In this document: piece after piece, positions 1-8,274 of the stretch
Layout: the number at the start of each line of letters is the position of its first letter
Position numbering within the stretch: the stretch's first letter is position 1
DNA from: an uncultured Pelagibacteraceae bacterium
GTDB lineage: Bacteria; Pseudomonadota; Alphaproteobacteria; Pelagibacterales; Pelagibacteraceae
DNA: 50,439 nt
Direction: 5' to 3'
Assembly (NCBI GenBank): GCA_902591045.1
Contig: CACIZC010000009.1
Coordinates: forward strand, 1-50,439
Program-made: the position numbers and the translations under genes
The notes under the pieces: generated by a model
Database searches by the model: none
What the model was told of the DNA's origin: nothing
The model's input: the letters and a program-made list of their open reading frames with translations, nothing else

Positions 1-506
1 AAAAGCTTACTATTTTTTTTTAAATTAATAATTTTTCCATTTTCCAACATGACTTTTAAACTTATGACATTATCTCCAAAAACTGAGAATTTTTTATTTT
101 GAGGTCGACCATGCACATTGCCAGATATTGCTCCACCTAAACTAACATTTTTTCCACCAGGAATATTATAAATAGACAAACTATCTTTTTTTAAAACTTT
201 AAATAAAGTATAAAGATTTACTCCCGTTTGAGCTGTTAAAACTAATTTAGTTTTATTTATAGATATAATTTTATTAATATTTTCTAAAGAAATAGTTAAA
301 TCAGAAATATCTAAATTTGTCTTATCTCCATGACCACATTTACCAGACTTTATAAGAACTTTTTTTTTAATTTTTCTTAAATATTTAAAGATATTTTTTA
401 ATTCAGTATAGTTTTTTGGATAAAATATTTTTCTGTTAGATGAATATGTCAAATTGTAAGAGGCAACCCTGGAGTTTTTATTTTCAATTGCTTTAATAGA
501 ATTCAT
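1..506 (-). CDS. FAD-binding oxidoreductase, partial (DprE1 / lactone-oxidase-like)
   Basis: The N-terminal 168 residues of a protein that runs off the left edge. The start is an ATG at 504-506 and the frame is open to base 1. It has the look of a PCMH-type FAD-binding domain: a KSGKCGHGD stretch near residue 55, then GGKNVSLGGAISGNVHG near residue 120, followed by FSVFGDNV, which resembles the flavin-binding region of DprE1 and sugar-lactone oxidases. It lies 7 bp downstream of a membrane glycosyltransferase-like gene on the same strand, so the two are probably cotranscribed. DprE1-type enzymes oxidise a lipid-linked sugar and often sit with glycosyltransferases. The substrate cannot be told because the C-terminal substrate domain is outside the window. 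Confidence 0.75.
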   Translation of the reverse strand, partial: MNSIKAIENKNSRVASYNLTYSSNRKIFYPKNYTELKNIFKYLRKIKKKVLIKSGKCGHGDKTNLDISDLTISLENINKIISINKTKLVLTAQTGVNLYTLFKVLKKDSLSIYNIPGGKNVSLGGAISGNVHGRPQNKKFSVFGDNVISLKVMLENGKIINLKKNSKL

Positions 507-513
507 TAGAAAA

Positions 514-2076
514 TTATTTTTCTCTTATAGTAGATAGCACAAGACCATTTCTTTTTACAGTTGACAAATCTTTACCGTGATATTTATCAAAACATGTTTT
601 TAATTTATAGTTATTGGAATTTTCTTTATCAAGCAATGTTCTATTAGTCATTATTATAACATCGTAATCTTGCTTTTCATCCACTAACTCTATTTTTTTG
701 GAATAATATTTGGATAAATAAAATTCAATTACAACTTTATTAACACCACAGTATGCTATTTTTTTTCTTTCTTTTAAAAAATCAGATTTTTTTATAAGTT
801 CCTTTAACGAACCTCCCCAATAATCATTTTCAAATCTTTTGTGAGCACTAGAAAAATTTCCATTTAGTGAATTTAAATATGTATATTGATAAGGAGTAAA
901 AGATACAAAGTTATAAAAAAAATATAAAGATAGTGTCATCACAAAAATAATTATTAGATTGTAAGAATTTTTGATTAAATAATAAAAAGCTAAAGCTGGA
1001 ATAATACAATAGTATGGTATTGCCCAAAGAAATAATCTTGCACCATCATAAACTGGAAAGGGAATAAAAAATAAAATTAGATTAGGTAATAGTAATATTA
1101 AAAATATTAATGTTAACTTATAATAAAAGAATTTAAAATTTTTAGTAAAGAATTTATCAAATGTTAAAACAGACAAAGGAAAAATAATATACAAAAATAA
1201 GAAAAATTCTGGAGATTTAAACAGTAAATTTTTAAGAAAATATAGTTTTGGAATTTCTTTTGAGTAAAAATATTCTCCATTTAATAAGTTAAATGGCCAA
1301 CCTCTAAAATGATCTTCAGATAAATTTTCTAAAAAAATATTTTTTTGATTTTCAAAAATATTAGGATGTGTATCAATCCAGAACAAAGTTAAAACGAAAT
1401 AGAAAATTAAAAATCCTTTTATTAAATCAAATAAAAATTTTTTCTTTTTAAATCTTTTATTGGAAATTTTTTTGAAAATGAAAATATCTGCCAGTATAAA
1501 TAATAAAATAGAAATCATTGAACCTAGAAAAACAAGTTGTATGCCGGTAGATGTAGCAGCCAAAAGCGACATCAGGACGATGTACTTTGTCGATTTAAAA
1601 TTAATATTTTGCTTTTTTATATATCTTAAAATTAAATAAAAAATCCAAACATGACAAAAGGCAAGAATAGTATCTTTCGGATTAAAACCCATGTGTCCAA
1701 AAAATATTGGATAAAAAAATAAAATTAAAAATGCAATTTGACCAATTTTCTTATTAAATAACTCTCTACAAACTTTTCCAAAACCAAAAATAGCTGCAAA
1801 TGAAAATGTCAAATTCACAAAATGCATGGTTTCAATTTGATAGTTTGAAGTTGATATTTTGGTTACAAAATATTGTAGGAACCAATATATTGACGAATAA
1901 AACTCTCTATAAAAAACTTCTTTATCCAAACTTCCAAAAGAAAATAAATAATCATATGTGGATTTTCCTAGATGTAAATGAAGAAACTCATCCCAAGATC
2001 TCCCTATGGTTAATGCGCAATAGGCTGAAAAGATAAATAACAAAAAAAGTAAAATTTTTTGTTTTTTTTTAGTCAT
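514..2076 (-). CDS. GT-C fold (GT39/ArnT-like) membrane glycosyltransferase
   Basis: A 520-residue multi-pass membrane protein with roughly ten hydrophobic helices and a soluble C-terminal tail of about 100 residues. After the first helix comes an acidic pair, SWDEFLHLHL (D29, E30), where GT-C enzymes carry their catalytic Asp. A second landmark, GHMGFNPKDT near residues 128-136, recurs in bacterial GT39-like proteins. Such enzymes move a sugar from a polyprenyl-phosphate donor to an acceptor outside the inner membrane. It sits between a small membrane protein gene (upstream, 20 bp gap) and an FAD oxidoreductase (downstream, 7 bp gap), giving a three-gene leftward unit. Family level only; donor and acceptor are unknown. 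Confidence 0.75.
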   Translation of the reverse strand: MTKKKQKILLFLLFIFSAYCALTIGRSWDEFLHLHLGKSTYDYLFSFGSLDKEVFYREFYSSIYWFLQYFVTKISTSNYQIETMHFVNLTFSFAAIFGFGKVCRELFNKKIGQIAFLILFFYPIFFGHMGFNPKDTILAFCHVWIFYLILRYIKKQNINFKSTKYIVLMSLLAATSTGIQLVFLGSMISILLFILADIFIFKKISNKRFKKKKFLFDLIKGFLIFYFVLTLFWIDTHPNIFENQKNIFLENLSEDHFRGWPFNLLNGEYFYSKEIPKLYFLKNLLFKSPEFFLFLYIIFPLSVLTFDKFFTKNFKFFYYKLTLIFLILLLPNLILFFIPFPVYDGARLFLWAIPYYCIIPALAFYYLIKNSYNLIIIFVMTLSLYFFYNFVSFTPYQYTYLNSLNGNFSSAHKRFENDYWGGSLKELIKKSDFLKERKKIAYCGVNKVVIEFYLSKYYSKKIELVDEKQDYDVIIMTNRTLLDKENSNNYKLKTCFDKYHGKDLSTVKRNGLVLSTIREK

Positions 2077-2096
2077 TCATTAAGCTCAGAAATTAG

Positions 2097-2399
2097 CTAT
2101 TCTATGTCTTTAAATTCAGATTTTAATTTTTTGTAAAGTCTGTAAAGCAAAACTTTGTCTTCTTTGTTAATCAAATTATCTTTTTTTAATAAATCATTTA
2201 AACTATTTCTTAATTCATCACCTAATTCTTTTCTTTCTTGAACTTCTGATAACAACATAAGTTTATCTATTTTCTCTAGTTTATCAGAAAGCAAAATATT
2301 AAAGAGAGTGTTAATTATTATAATAATTGCAATTGAAATAGATACTAATTTTATAAAAAATATTTTTAGGCTGTTTGTCTTTGGGATTTTGGGGTTCAT
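2097..2399 (-). CDS. Small single-pass membrane protein, unknown function
   Basis: A 100-residue protein with an ATG start. Residues 1-15 are polar, residues about 16-33 form one strongly hydrophobic helix, and the rest is charged and helix-prone (Lys, Glu and Leu rich), probably a short coiled region. It is not recognised. It is the first gene of a leftward unit with the GT-C protein and FAD oxidoreductase, so it may be an accessory to that envelope pathway. It is divergent from the methyltransferase gene on its other side. The opposite strand is also partly open but shows no protein-like sequence. Confidence 0.55.
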   Translation of the reverse strand: MNPKIPKTNSLKIFFIKLVSISIAIIIIINTLFNILLSDKLEKIDKLMLLSEVQERKELGDELRNSLNDLLKKDNLINKEDKVLLYRLYKKLKSEFKDIE

Positions 2400-2472
2400 A
2401 ACTTTCCTTCTATAATACTATTACTTATTGCACAACATCTTAAATAATCTAGAATATAATTTGGACAAAAAA

Positions 2473-3270
2473 ATGATATTTTTCAAAGAATATAATGCAA
2501 AAAAAATAAAAGATGGAGATATTTCAAAGTCTAGAGATAGATTTAAGAATAAAAAAAATAAAAATTTAATATTTTTGCTTGAAAATAGATTTTTATGGAT
2601 GAAAAAATTTATTAATAATAAAAAAAATATTATAGAACTTGGGTCAGGAAATGGTGCGTCAAAAGAGATTTTAAATAATAAAAATATAATTTTAACAGAC
2701 ATTCAGGAGTATGAATGGATATCTAAAAAATTAGATATGAGGGAATTAAATCTTGGCAATGAATACATTGAAAATGTTGATGTTTTTATAATTAATCATG
2801 CATTACATCACTGCGCGAACCCTGCAAAATTAATAGATAAAATTTCAAAATATTTAAAAAAAGATGGTCTAATTTTAATGAATGAACCTGAAATTTCTTT
2901 CTTTTTAAAATTTTTTCAATTCATCTTAAAAGATGAAGGCTGGTCATTTAAAGTTGATATATTTGATAGAAATAAAGATATATTTAAATCTGAAAATCCA
3001 TGGGTAGGTAATACGGCTGTCGCACAAATGTTGTTTAAAAACAAAATTAAATTTAAAGAAAACTTTCCTCAATATGAAATAATAAAAAATGAATTAACTG
3101 AATTCAGTATTTTTCTTAATTCAGGAGGAGTTATCAATAATATATTTCATATACCAGTAAATAGATTTTTTTTTAGTTTTATGAATTTAATAGATAAACT
3201 ACTTATTTTTTTATTACCTGCTGTATTTGCTTTAAATAGAAGGGTTGTTTTAAAAAAGATTAGTAATTAA
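2473..3270 (+). CDS. Class I SAM-dependent methyltransferase
   Basis: A Rossmann-type methyltransferase. IIELGSGNGASKEIL is motif I (the Gly-rich SAM loop), VDVFIINHALHHCANP carries the motif IV/post-II region, and KYLKKDGLILMNEP matches the post-motif seen in ubiE-like enzymes. I prefer the ATG at 2473 (265 residues). A TTG at 2428 in the same frame would add 15 residues but leave only 28 bp to the divergent gene, and neither start has a clear Shine-Dalgarno. The 3' end overlaps the convergent gene by 4 bp. Lying among glycosyltransferases, it probably modifies a sugar or lipid precursor, but the substrate is not visible. Confidence 0.75.
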   Translation: MIFFKEYNAKKIKDGDISKSRDRFKNKKNKNLIFLLENRFLWMKKFINNKKNIIELGSGNGASKEILNNKNIILTDIQEYEWISKKLDMRELNLGNEYIENVDVFIINHALHHCANPAKLIDKISKYLKKDGLILMNEPEISFFLKFFQFILKDEGWSFKVDIFDRNKDIFKSENPWVGNTAVAQMLFKNKIKFKENFPQYEIIKNELTEFSIFLNSGGVINNIFHIPVNRFFFSFMNLIDKLLIFLLPAVFALNRRVVLKKISN

Positions 3271-4841
3271 TTAAACAACTCTTTGCAATTTACTAATAGT
3301 TGCACTTGTAATGATTCTGAAATCTGAGATTTTTTTATACAATCTTTATTCAAAATAGTTTCTAAAGCATCATATTCTCCATGCATAGGTTTAATTGTAT
3401 AAACTACCTCTATTTGATTTTCTTTTAATTTTTCAATAAAAAAGTTTTTATAAATATCAAAGTATTTTTCATTCAAACCAGGGTAGGCATGTTTACGGTA
3501 CCAATATTTATTGGGAGATTTATCGTAAGATGATAAAATTACTGATATAAATTGATAATCAGTAACTATTAGTTTGCTTCTGGTATCCGTTTTAATTTTA
3601 TTAATTACATTTTTTAACATTAAGATTTCTTTTTTTGGATCTTCGGGACTCCAAAAAGTTAACCATTTTAATCCTTTTAGTTTAATATCTATCTCTTCTG
3701 CTGGTATAGCTTTTTGCAAGTCTGCATCTGACAAATCCATAAAATGTCTAGTGTTAATGTATTTGTTTGAATAATGTATTGTTGATCCAATGCTTATTAT
3801 TAATAACAATACTGAGAAAAAATTTTTCCTGTTTTTTAAATATTTTAATGAGTAAATGTGCACAAAACCACACAAAATTGGAACCATAAAAAAAATAAAG
3901 ATTCCATTTATTGTCATAAGTTGATGAGAAATTAAAGCAAAAGTAGAAGTTATTATGGAAAGAATTATTAAAAAATCTTTGTTTAAAAAATATTTTCGGC
4001 TTATAAAAATTTCTTTTAAAATTATAATTAGCAAAATTAATAGAGGAATATGCAGCAGTTTGAATCGTAAAAAGAATCTATTAAATTCAATTGGAAAGAG
4101 GAAATCTAGCCTTGACTCCCCAAGTGACATTGGAAATAAAATATATTGATAAAAAAAAGATTTTACAGGAATTTTTCCTAAATAAAATATTGCTAAAGTA
4201 ACCAAGATTAATAATAAAAATCCTAAGAAGCCTGACAATATTTTTTTATAATCAAAATTTAAAATGAAATAAAAAATTGATAAAATTCCGATTATTAAAA
4301 TAATATGGGCTGTAGGAGCCTGTTTGGTTAAAAATGAAACACCAAAAATTATTGGTAAAAAAAACCAATTTATTCTTGAATTTTTTACTAAAGCAAGAAT
4401 AAAGCAATATAAACCCATAATAGATAAATAGGCTGATTGGTGATCAACGTAAGGGGTTCCAGCAGATGGATAAGCTAATATTGAAACTAAAATTGCGTAT
4501 AAAAAACAGTAATTTATATTTAAATTTAATTTATAAAAAATAAAAAAAGTTGAAATTGCAAATATAAAATTAAATATTGATGCATGTAAAACATAACTAA
4601 ACCAGGATACTCCAAATAACCAAAAGAAAAAAGATTGTATGAAATCTATAAATGGTCCTGTAATTGTCCAATAGTCCTTGAATGGAAATTTTCCTATATA
4701 GATATCATAACCCGAATTAAAACTGAAAAAACTATCAATAGGCTGTACACCAATATATCCATAATACTGATTAATTAGAACTGAAAAAATAAATATAAAA
4801 AAAATAAAAAAATAACTTTTTCTTTTTGAAATAAAGTTCAT
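3267..4841 (-). CDS. Multi-pass membrane protein, probable GT-C glycosyltransferase
   Basis: A 524-residue protein with about ten to twelve hydrophobic helices and a soluble C-terminal domain of about 150 residues. After the first helix come GVQPIDSFFSF and GKFPFKDYWTITGPFIDF, a layout with an acidic residue in the first extracytoplasmic loop as in GT-C enzymes. Similarity to defined families is weak by eye, so this is a fold-level call. The upstream gene is NAD kinase, 6 bp away on the same strand, so it may be read through from nadK. The 3' end overlaps the convergent methyltransferase gene by 4 bp. Confidence 0.6.
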   Translation of the reverse strand: MNFISKRKSYFFIFFIFIFSVLINQYYGYIGVQPIDSFFSFNSGYDIYIGKFPFKDYWTITGPFIDFIQSFFFWLFGVSWFSYVLHASIFNFIFAISTFFIFYKLNLNINYCFLYAILVSILAYPSAGTPYVDHQSAYLSIMGLYCFILALVKNSRINWFFLPIIFGVSFLTKQAPTAHIILIIGILSIFYFILNFDYKKILSGFLGFLLLILVTLAIFYLGKIPVKSFFYQYILFPMSLGESRLDFLFPIEFNRFFLRFKLLHIPLLILLIIILKEIFISRKYFLNKDFLIILSIITSTFALISHQLMTINGIFIFFMVPILCGFVHIYSLKYLKNRKNFFSVLLLIISIGSTIHYSNKYINTRHFMDLSDADLQKAIPAEEIDIKLKGLKWLTFWSPEDPKKEILMLKNVINKIKTDTRSKLIVTDYQFISVILSSYDKSPNKYWYRKHAYPGLNEKYFDIYKNFFIEKLKENQIEVVYTIKPMHGEYDALETILNKDCIKKSQISESLQVQLLVNCKELFN

Positions 4842-4847
4842 TAAATT

Positions 4848-5615
4848 TTAATTAATTTTCTTTTTTTGTTCATGTTTTATTTTTTTAATAAGACTTTCTC
4901 TTGAATTAAACAATAATTTAAACTTAATTTTTTTATTTGATTTTATATAAACACTTTGAATATTTCTAATTTCATTGTTGTCAGAGACTGCTGCTATCGG
5001 TCTTTTTTTAGGGTCAAGATTTTTAATAAAGATTTTTTTATTATCAGTCACAACTCTTCCTTTCCATCTTCTTGGTCTAAAAGGACTTATGGGAGTTATG
5101 GCTAATTTTTTTGAATTTAAAGATAAAATTGGGCCGCTAACAGAAAGATTGTAGGCTGTACTTCCCGCGGGTGTAGATACCAAAACTCCATCACCTACTA
5201 ACTTTTTCACTAAAATTTTTTTATTTATTTTTAATCGTAACGATGAGGTTTGTTTGCTTTGTCTTAAAAGAGATAACTCGTTTATAGCTAAAAATTTATT
5301 TGAAATCTTTTTTGAGTTAACAGTTGTAATTTGTAAAGGATTTATTGTAATAATTTTTGATCTTCTTATCGATTTATCAATTTGATTAGAAACATATTTA
5401 TTCATTAAAAAACCAACTGAACCACAATTTATCCCATAAAATAATTTTTTAAACTTATGAAATTTTTTAATTGTTTTAAGCATAAAACCGTCCCCGCCTA
5501 CTACTACAATTACATCAGATTTTAAAATGGGAAAACTTTTAAATTTTTTTTGAATAGTTTTCTTAAACTTTATCGAACTTGCGGTTCTATCAAATATAAA
5601 ATGACATCTGTTCAT
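4848..5615 (-). CDS. nadK: NAD kinase
   Basis: Phosphorylates NAD+ to NADP+ in the cytoplasm. The 255-residue length is normal for the bacterial family. The GGDG catalytic motif is at residues 40-43 (VVVGGDGFMLKTI), followed by GINCGSVGFL near 61-70, and the NAD-binding GDGVLVSTPAGSTAYNLSVS near 141-160, then ITPISPFRPR. These are the family's core blocks in the right order. It begins 8 bp past the 3' end of tRNA-Leu, so the tRNA transcript may continue into it. The NAD+ synthetase gene nadE is also in this window, but about 33 kb away. Confidence 0.93.
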   Translation of the reverse strand: MNRCHFIFDRTASSIKFKKTIQKKFKSFPILKSDVIVVVGGDGFMLKTIKKFHKFKKLFYGINCGSVGFLMNKYVSNQIDKSIRRSKIITINPLQITTVNSKKISNKFLAINELSLLRQSKQTSSLRLKINKKILVKKLVGDGVLVSTPAGSTAYNLSVSGPILSLNSKKLAITPISPFRPRRWKGRVVTDNKKIFIKNLDPKKRPIAAVSDNNEIRNIQSVYIKSNKKIKFKLLFNSRESLIKKIKHEQKKKIN

Positions 5616-5623
5616 AATTATTT

Positions 5624-5708
5624 TGGTGCCCTCGGCCAGACTCGAACTGGCACTCCCTTGCGGGCAAGGATTTTAAGTCCTTTGTGTCTACCATTTCACC
5701 ACGAGGGC
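5624..5708 (-). tRNA. tRNA-Leu (anticodon UAA)
   Basis: An 85-nt tRNA with encoded CCA. The acceptor 5' strand GCCCTCG pairs with CGAGGGC before the ACCA end. The anticodon stem AAGGA/TCCTT frames the loop CTTAAAA, with anticodon TAA at 5675-5673. A class II variable arm (GCCCGCAAGGGAGT region) and a T arm with GTTCGAGTC complete it, as expected for tRNA-Leu. The first 42 bases plus one base upstream are repeated exactly at 12569-12611. This copy is complete, but its upstream DNA belongs to the transporter module and is AT-rich with no strong -35/-10 pair. Confidence 0.96.
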
Positions 5709-5709
5709 A
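5667..5709. repeat. Proximal 43-bp direct repeat (inside tRNA-Leu)
   Basis: Exact match, same orientation, to 12569-12611. It covers tRNA bases 1-42 plus one upstream base. Identity stops at the 3' strand of the anticodon stem: base 5666 is A here, while its partner 12568 is G. It behaves as a candidate attachment site. Confidence 0.9.
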
Positions 5710-5781
5710 CTGTGTTATTTTATTGTTATTGTTTATATATAATTGAACAAGTTTAATAAGTAAATTTATTTCGTTTAAGAA

Positions 5782-6975
5782 CTACCCTTTTACACTACCC
5801 GAAGTAAGGCCGCTTACCAAATATTTTTCAAAATATACAAAAATAAAAAGCACTGGTAGGGTGACTATAACAGATCCAGCCATTAAATATTGGCGCGGAG
5901 TTTCCGCATCTCCACTTAAATATTGAATAGCCCTCGATAAAGTAAAAGATTTAGGACTATCTAAAAACATTAAAGAAAAAAGAAATTCATTCCATGCAAT
6001 CATAAAGACATATAAAGCGACTGATGCAATCGCTGGTAAACTTAATGGTATAATAATCTTTAATATTATGCCAAACCAATTCTGGCCATCCATAATTCCT
6101 GCGTCTTCAATTTCTTTTGGAATACTTTTAAAATATCCTTGAAGCATATAAATAGCGACCGGCAAGGTTGTGGCTGTATAAACAATCAATAGACCAAAAA
6201 TTGAGTTTCTTAATCCAAGTTGACTAAACACAGTATATAATGGGATCACTAAAACTATAGCTGGAAACATATAAATAATTAAAATTGAAGTTGATAAAAA
6301 ATTTTTACCAAAGAAATTTAATCTAGCAACTGCATAAGCGGCAGGTATTGCAAATAATAGTGTTACAATAACAGTTCCAACTGAAACTGCTGAGCTTATT
6401 AAGATATATCTTCCAAAATTATAAGTTTCAAAGATTACAAAATAAGACTTAAATAACTCTGTTAAGCTTTTTGTAAAATCTAGACTAAAGTCCAAAGGAT
6501 TAACTAATAAAGCTATCTGAGTTTTAAAACTAGTAACCAGCATAATGTAAAATGGAAATAAAATTACGAATGCAAAGAAAACAATGCCAAACAAGGTGAT
6601 AAAATCAAAAATAATCTTTTCAGATATGAAATCTTCTTTAAAAGACTCCATGCTATATTTTTTGAGTTTGTTGGTAAAAAATAAAGAGATTAAGAAAACC
6701 CCAAGAATATACCAATATGGTGATGCCTCGTTTAAGTAAAAATATAAAATTGAAAATAAAAATGATAATGAGAAAATCTTTATTAAGTGATTAATCTTTT
6801 TTCCGATTAAGACAAATGATAACGACAACAGGATACAAATAGAGAAAACTGGTGTGATGTTTAAATTAGTAAAACTTAGACCCTGTAAGGTCGACATAAT
6901 CTTCCAAATTGACAAGATACATGTGAGAAAAAAAGACGATATGATTAAAAATATTGAAAGAGATTTAAACTTCAT
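5782..6975 (-). CDS. ABC sugar transporter permease, MalG/UgpE type, with extended N-terminus
   Basis: Inner-membrane permease of a carbohydrate-uptake-1 type ABC transporter. The EAA loop that docks on the ATPase is EIEDAGIMDGQNWFGIILKI, in the C-terminal third, and the C-terminus SGLTSGSVKG matches the MalG-like ending. I choose the ATG at 6975 (397 residues), preceded by GGAAAGAGAG; a TTG five codons upstream is less likely. It overlaps the upstream permease gene by 11 bp, so translation is coupled. The usual family length is about 280-300; here about 110 extra N-terminal residues add three or four hydrophobic helices before the conserved core (FPFYIMLVTSFKT). Confidence 0.9.
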   Translation of the reverse strand: MKFKSLSIFLIISSFFLTCILSIWKIMSTLQGLSFTNLNITPVFSICILLSLSFVLIGKKINHLIKIFSLSFLFSILYFYLNEASPYWYILGVFLISLFFTNKLKKYSMESFKEDFISEKIIFDFITLFGIVFFAFVILFPFYIMLVTSFKTQIALLVNPLDFSLDFTKSLTELFKSYFVIFETYNFGRYILISSAVSVGTVIVTLLFAIPAAYAVARLNFFGKNFLSTSILIIYMFPAIVLVIPLYTVFSQLGLRNSIFGLLIVYTATTLPVAIYMLQGYFKSIPKEIEDAGIMDGQNWFGIILKIIIPLSLPAIASVALYVFMIAWNEFLFSLMFLDSPKSFTLSRAIQYLSGDAETPRQYLMAGSVIVTLPVLFIFVYFEKYLVSGLTSGSVKG

Positions 6976-8224
6976 TAGCTCTCTTTCCAATTAATCTAAA
7001 ATAAATAACCATGAAAGTAAGAAGCAACATTACAATTACTATTGAAACAGCTGAGCCCATTCCGATATCTGATACAGCAAACCCTTGTTGATAAACATTA
7101 ATAGGGAGTGTTCTTGTTCCTGAGGCGCCACCTGTTAATAAAAAAATATCTTCAAATTTATTAAAGTTCCAAATAAACCTAATCATAAATAAAATTGAAA
7201 TGATTGCTGTAATTTGAGGCAGCGTTATATGGATAAATTTTTGGATTGGGCTCGCTCCATCCACATCAGCTGCTTCGTACAAACTGTGTGGAATAGCTTG
7301 TAATCTTGCTAAAATAAAAAGAAAAGCGAGAGGAAAATAACGCCAAATTTCAAAAAATATAACTGTGGTTAAAGCTAGTCTTAATTTAAATTCAAAACCT
7401 AAAATACTCATTGTTATGTATTTTTGGCCCAGTAAATTTATTGGTTTCTCTATAATATTAAAATTAACCAATAATGCATTTAAAGTTCCACTATTTGGGT
7501 CTAACAATAAAGTCCAAGTATAAGCTAAAGCAACCACAGGACCCACATAAGGAAAAAGCAAAATACCTCGCATGTAAGTTCGACCTTGAATATTTTGATT
7601 AACTAATTGTGCTGCTAAAATTCCAAAGATAATTGCACCTACAGTGCCAAAAAAAGTGAAGTAAAATGTAGTTAAAAGCAATTCAACAAAATTATTTTCA
7701 TAAAAGACTTTTTTAAAATTTTCTAAAGTAAAACTTGTAGACAATAGTGGATTATCTGCTTTTCCACTTAAAATTGGTTTTTGAGATTTAATTGATTTTT
7801 TATTAATTGTTTCACCATTAATATTCTTTATGGTTATCTCAAAATTTTCTCTATATTTGGCCTCCCAATTTCCAAAATTACAAATCACCTTTTTAGATTG
7901 AAAATTACATCTTGAATCTAGATTTATTGGTGAAATATCTTTTGGAAATTTATCTTGGAACTGAACATTTCTTATTTCTTGAATTAACGAGCTATTTCTT
8001 AATTTATAAATAATTTTTAATTCTGATTGATTTTCTGAAATTGATTTAACAATTTTCTTTGCTCTCGGTTCAGGAATTCTAATATCTTTTAACTCAATGT
8101 CTTTAAAACTGATCCAAACATTTGCAAATATAGGAAATAAAACGATAGCAAAAACTAATAGGACTGCAGGTAAAACTAAAGTGTAAGCAGTTCTTTTTTC
8201 TAATTTTGATAATGTATCGCTCAT
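6965..8224 (-). CDS. ABC sugar transporter permease, MalF/UgpA type, with periplasmic DUF11-like insert
   Basis: Partner inner-membrane permease. Helix 1 is at about residues 15-35 and the conserved helical core at about 180-415. The EAA loop is EAADVDGASPIQKFIHITLP near 317-336. Between them, about residues 40-165 form a soluble extracytoplasmic insert with alternating beta-type sequence and two cysteines (C106, C115). Its pattern (KFPKDISPIN, then CNFQSKKVICNFGNW, then FEITIK) looks like a DUF11-type beta-sandwich repeat. MalF of E. coli also has a large periplasmic loop at this place that contacts the binding protein. The start codon lies 3 bp after a strong RNA hairpin. Confidence 0.9.
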   Translation of the reverse strand: MSDTLSKLEKRTAYTLVLPAVLLVFAIVLFPIFANVWISFKDIELKDIRIPEPRAKKIVKSISENQSELKIIYKLRNSSLIQEIRNVQFQDKFPKDISPINLDSRCNFQSKKVICNFGNWEAKYRENFEITIKNINGETINKKSIKSQKPILSGKADNPLLSTSFTLENFKKVFYENNFVELLLTTFYFTFFGTVGAIIFGILAAQLVNQNIQGRTYMRGILLFPYVGPVVALAYTWTLLLDPNSGTLNALLVNFNIIEKPINLLGQKYITMSILGFEFKLRLALTTVIFFEIWRYFPLAFLFILARLQAIPHSLYEAADVDGASPIQKFIHITLPQITAIISILFMIRFIWNFNKFEDIFLLTGGASGTRTLPINVYQQGFAVSDIGMGSAVSIVIVMLLLTFMVIYFRLIGKRANEV

Positions 8225-8227
8225 AAT

Positions 8228-8261
8228 AAAGAGCAGATAATACTTTTATTATCCGCTCTTT
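8228..8261 (-). promoter_or_regulatory. Intercistronic hairpin between binding-protein and permease genes
   Basis: The arms 8228-8241 and 8248-8261 form a 14-bp stem with a 6-base loop. In leftward RNA the only imperfect pair is a G-U wobble; in rightward RNA it would be an A-C mismatch, so the structure fits the leftward transcript. It lies 3 bp before the permease ATG, in the 50-bp gap after the binding-protein gene. Such hairpins commonly stabilise or partly terminate transcripts, so that the binding protein is made in excess over the permeases. Confidence 0.65.
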
Positions 8262-8274
8262 ATAAATTTATTAT

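Noticed and set aside
1800-2036. A 78-codon rightward open frame near the start of the GT-C gene
   Set aside because: Antisense to the N-terminal part of a protein with recognisable motifs; no ribosome-binding site and no protein-like features.
5550-5756. A rightward open frame across nadK and tRNA-Leu
   Set aside because: It is a translation of tRNA sequence and the antisense of nadK.
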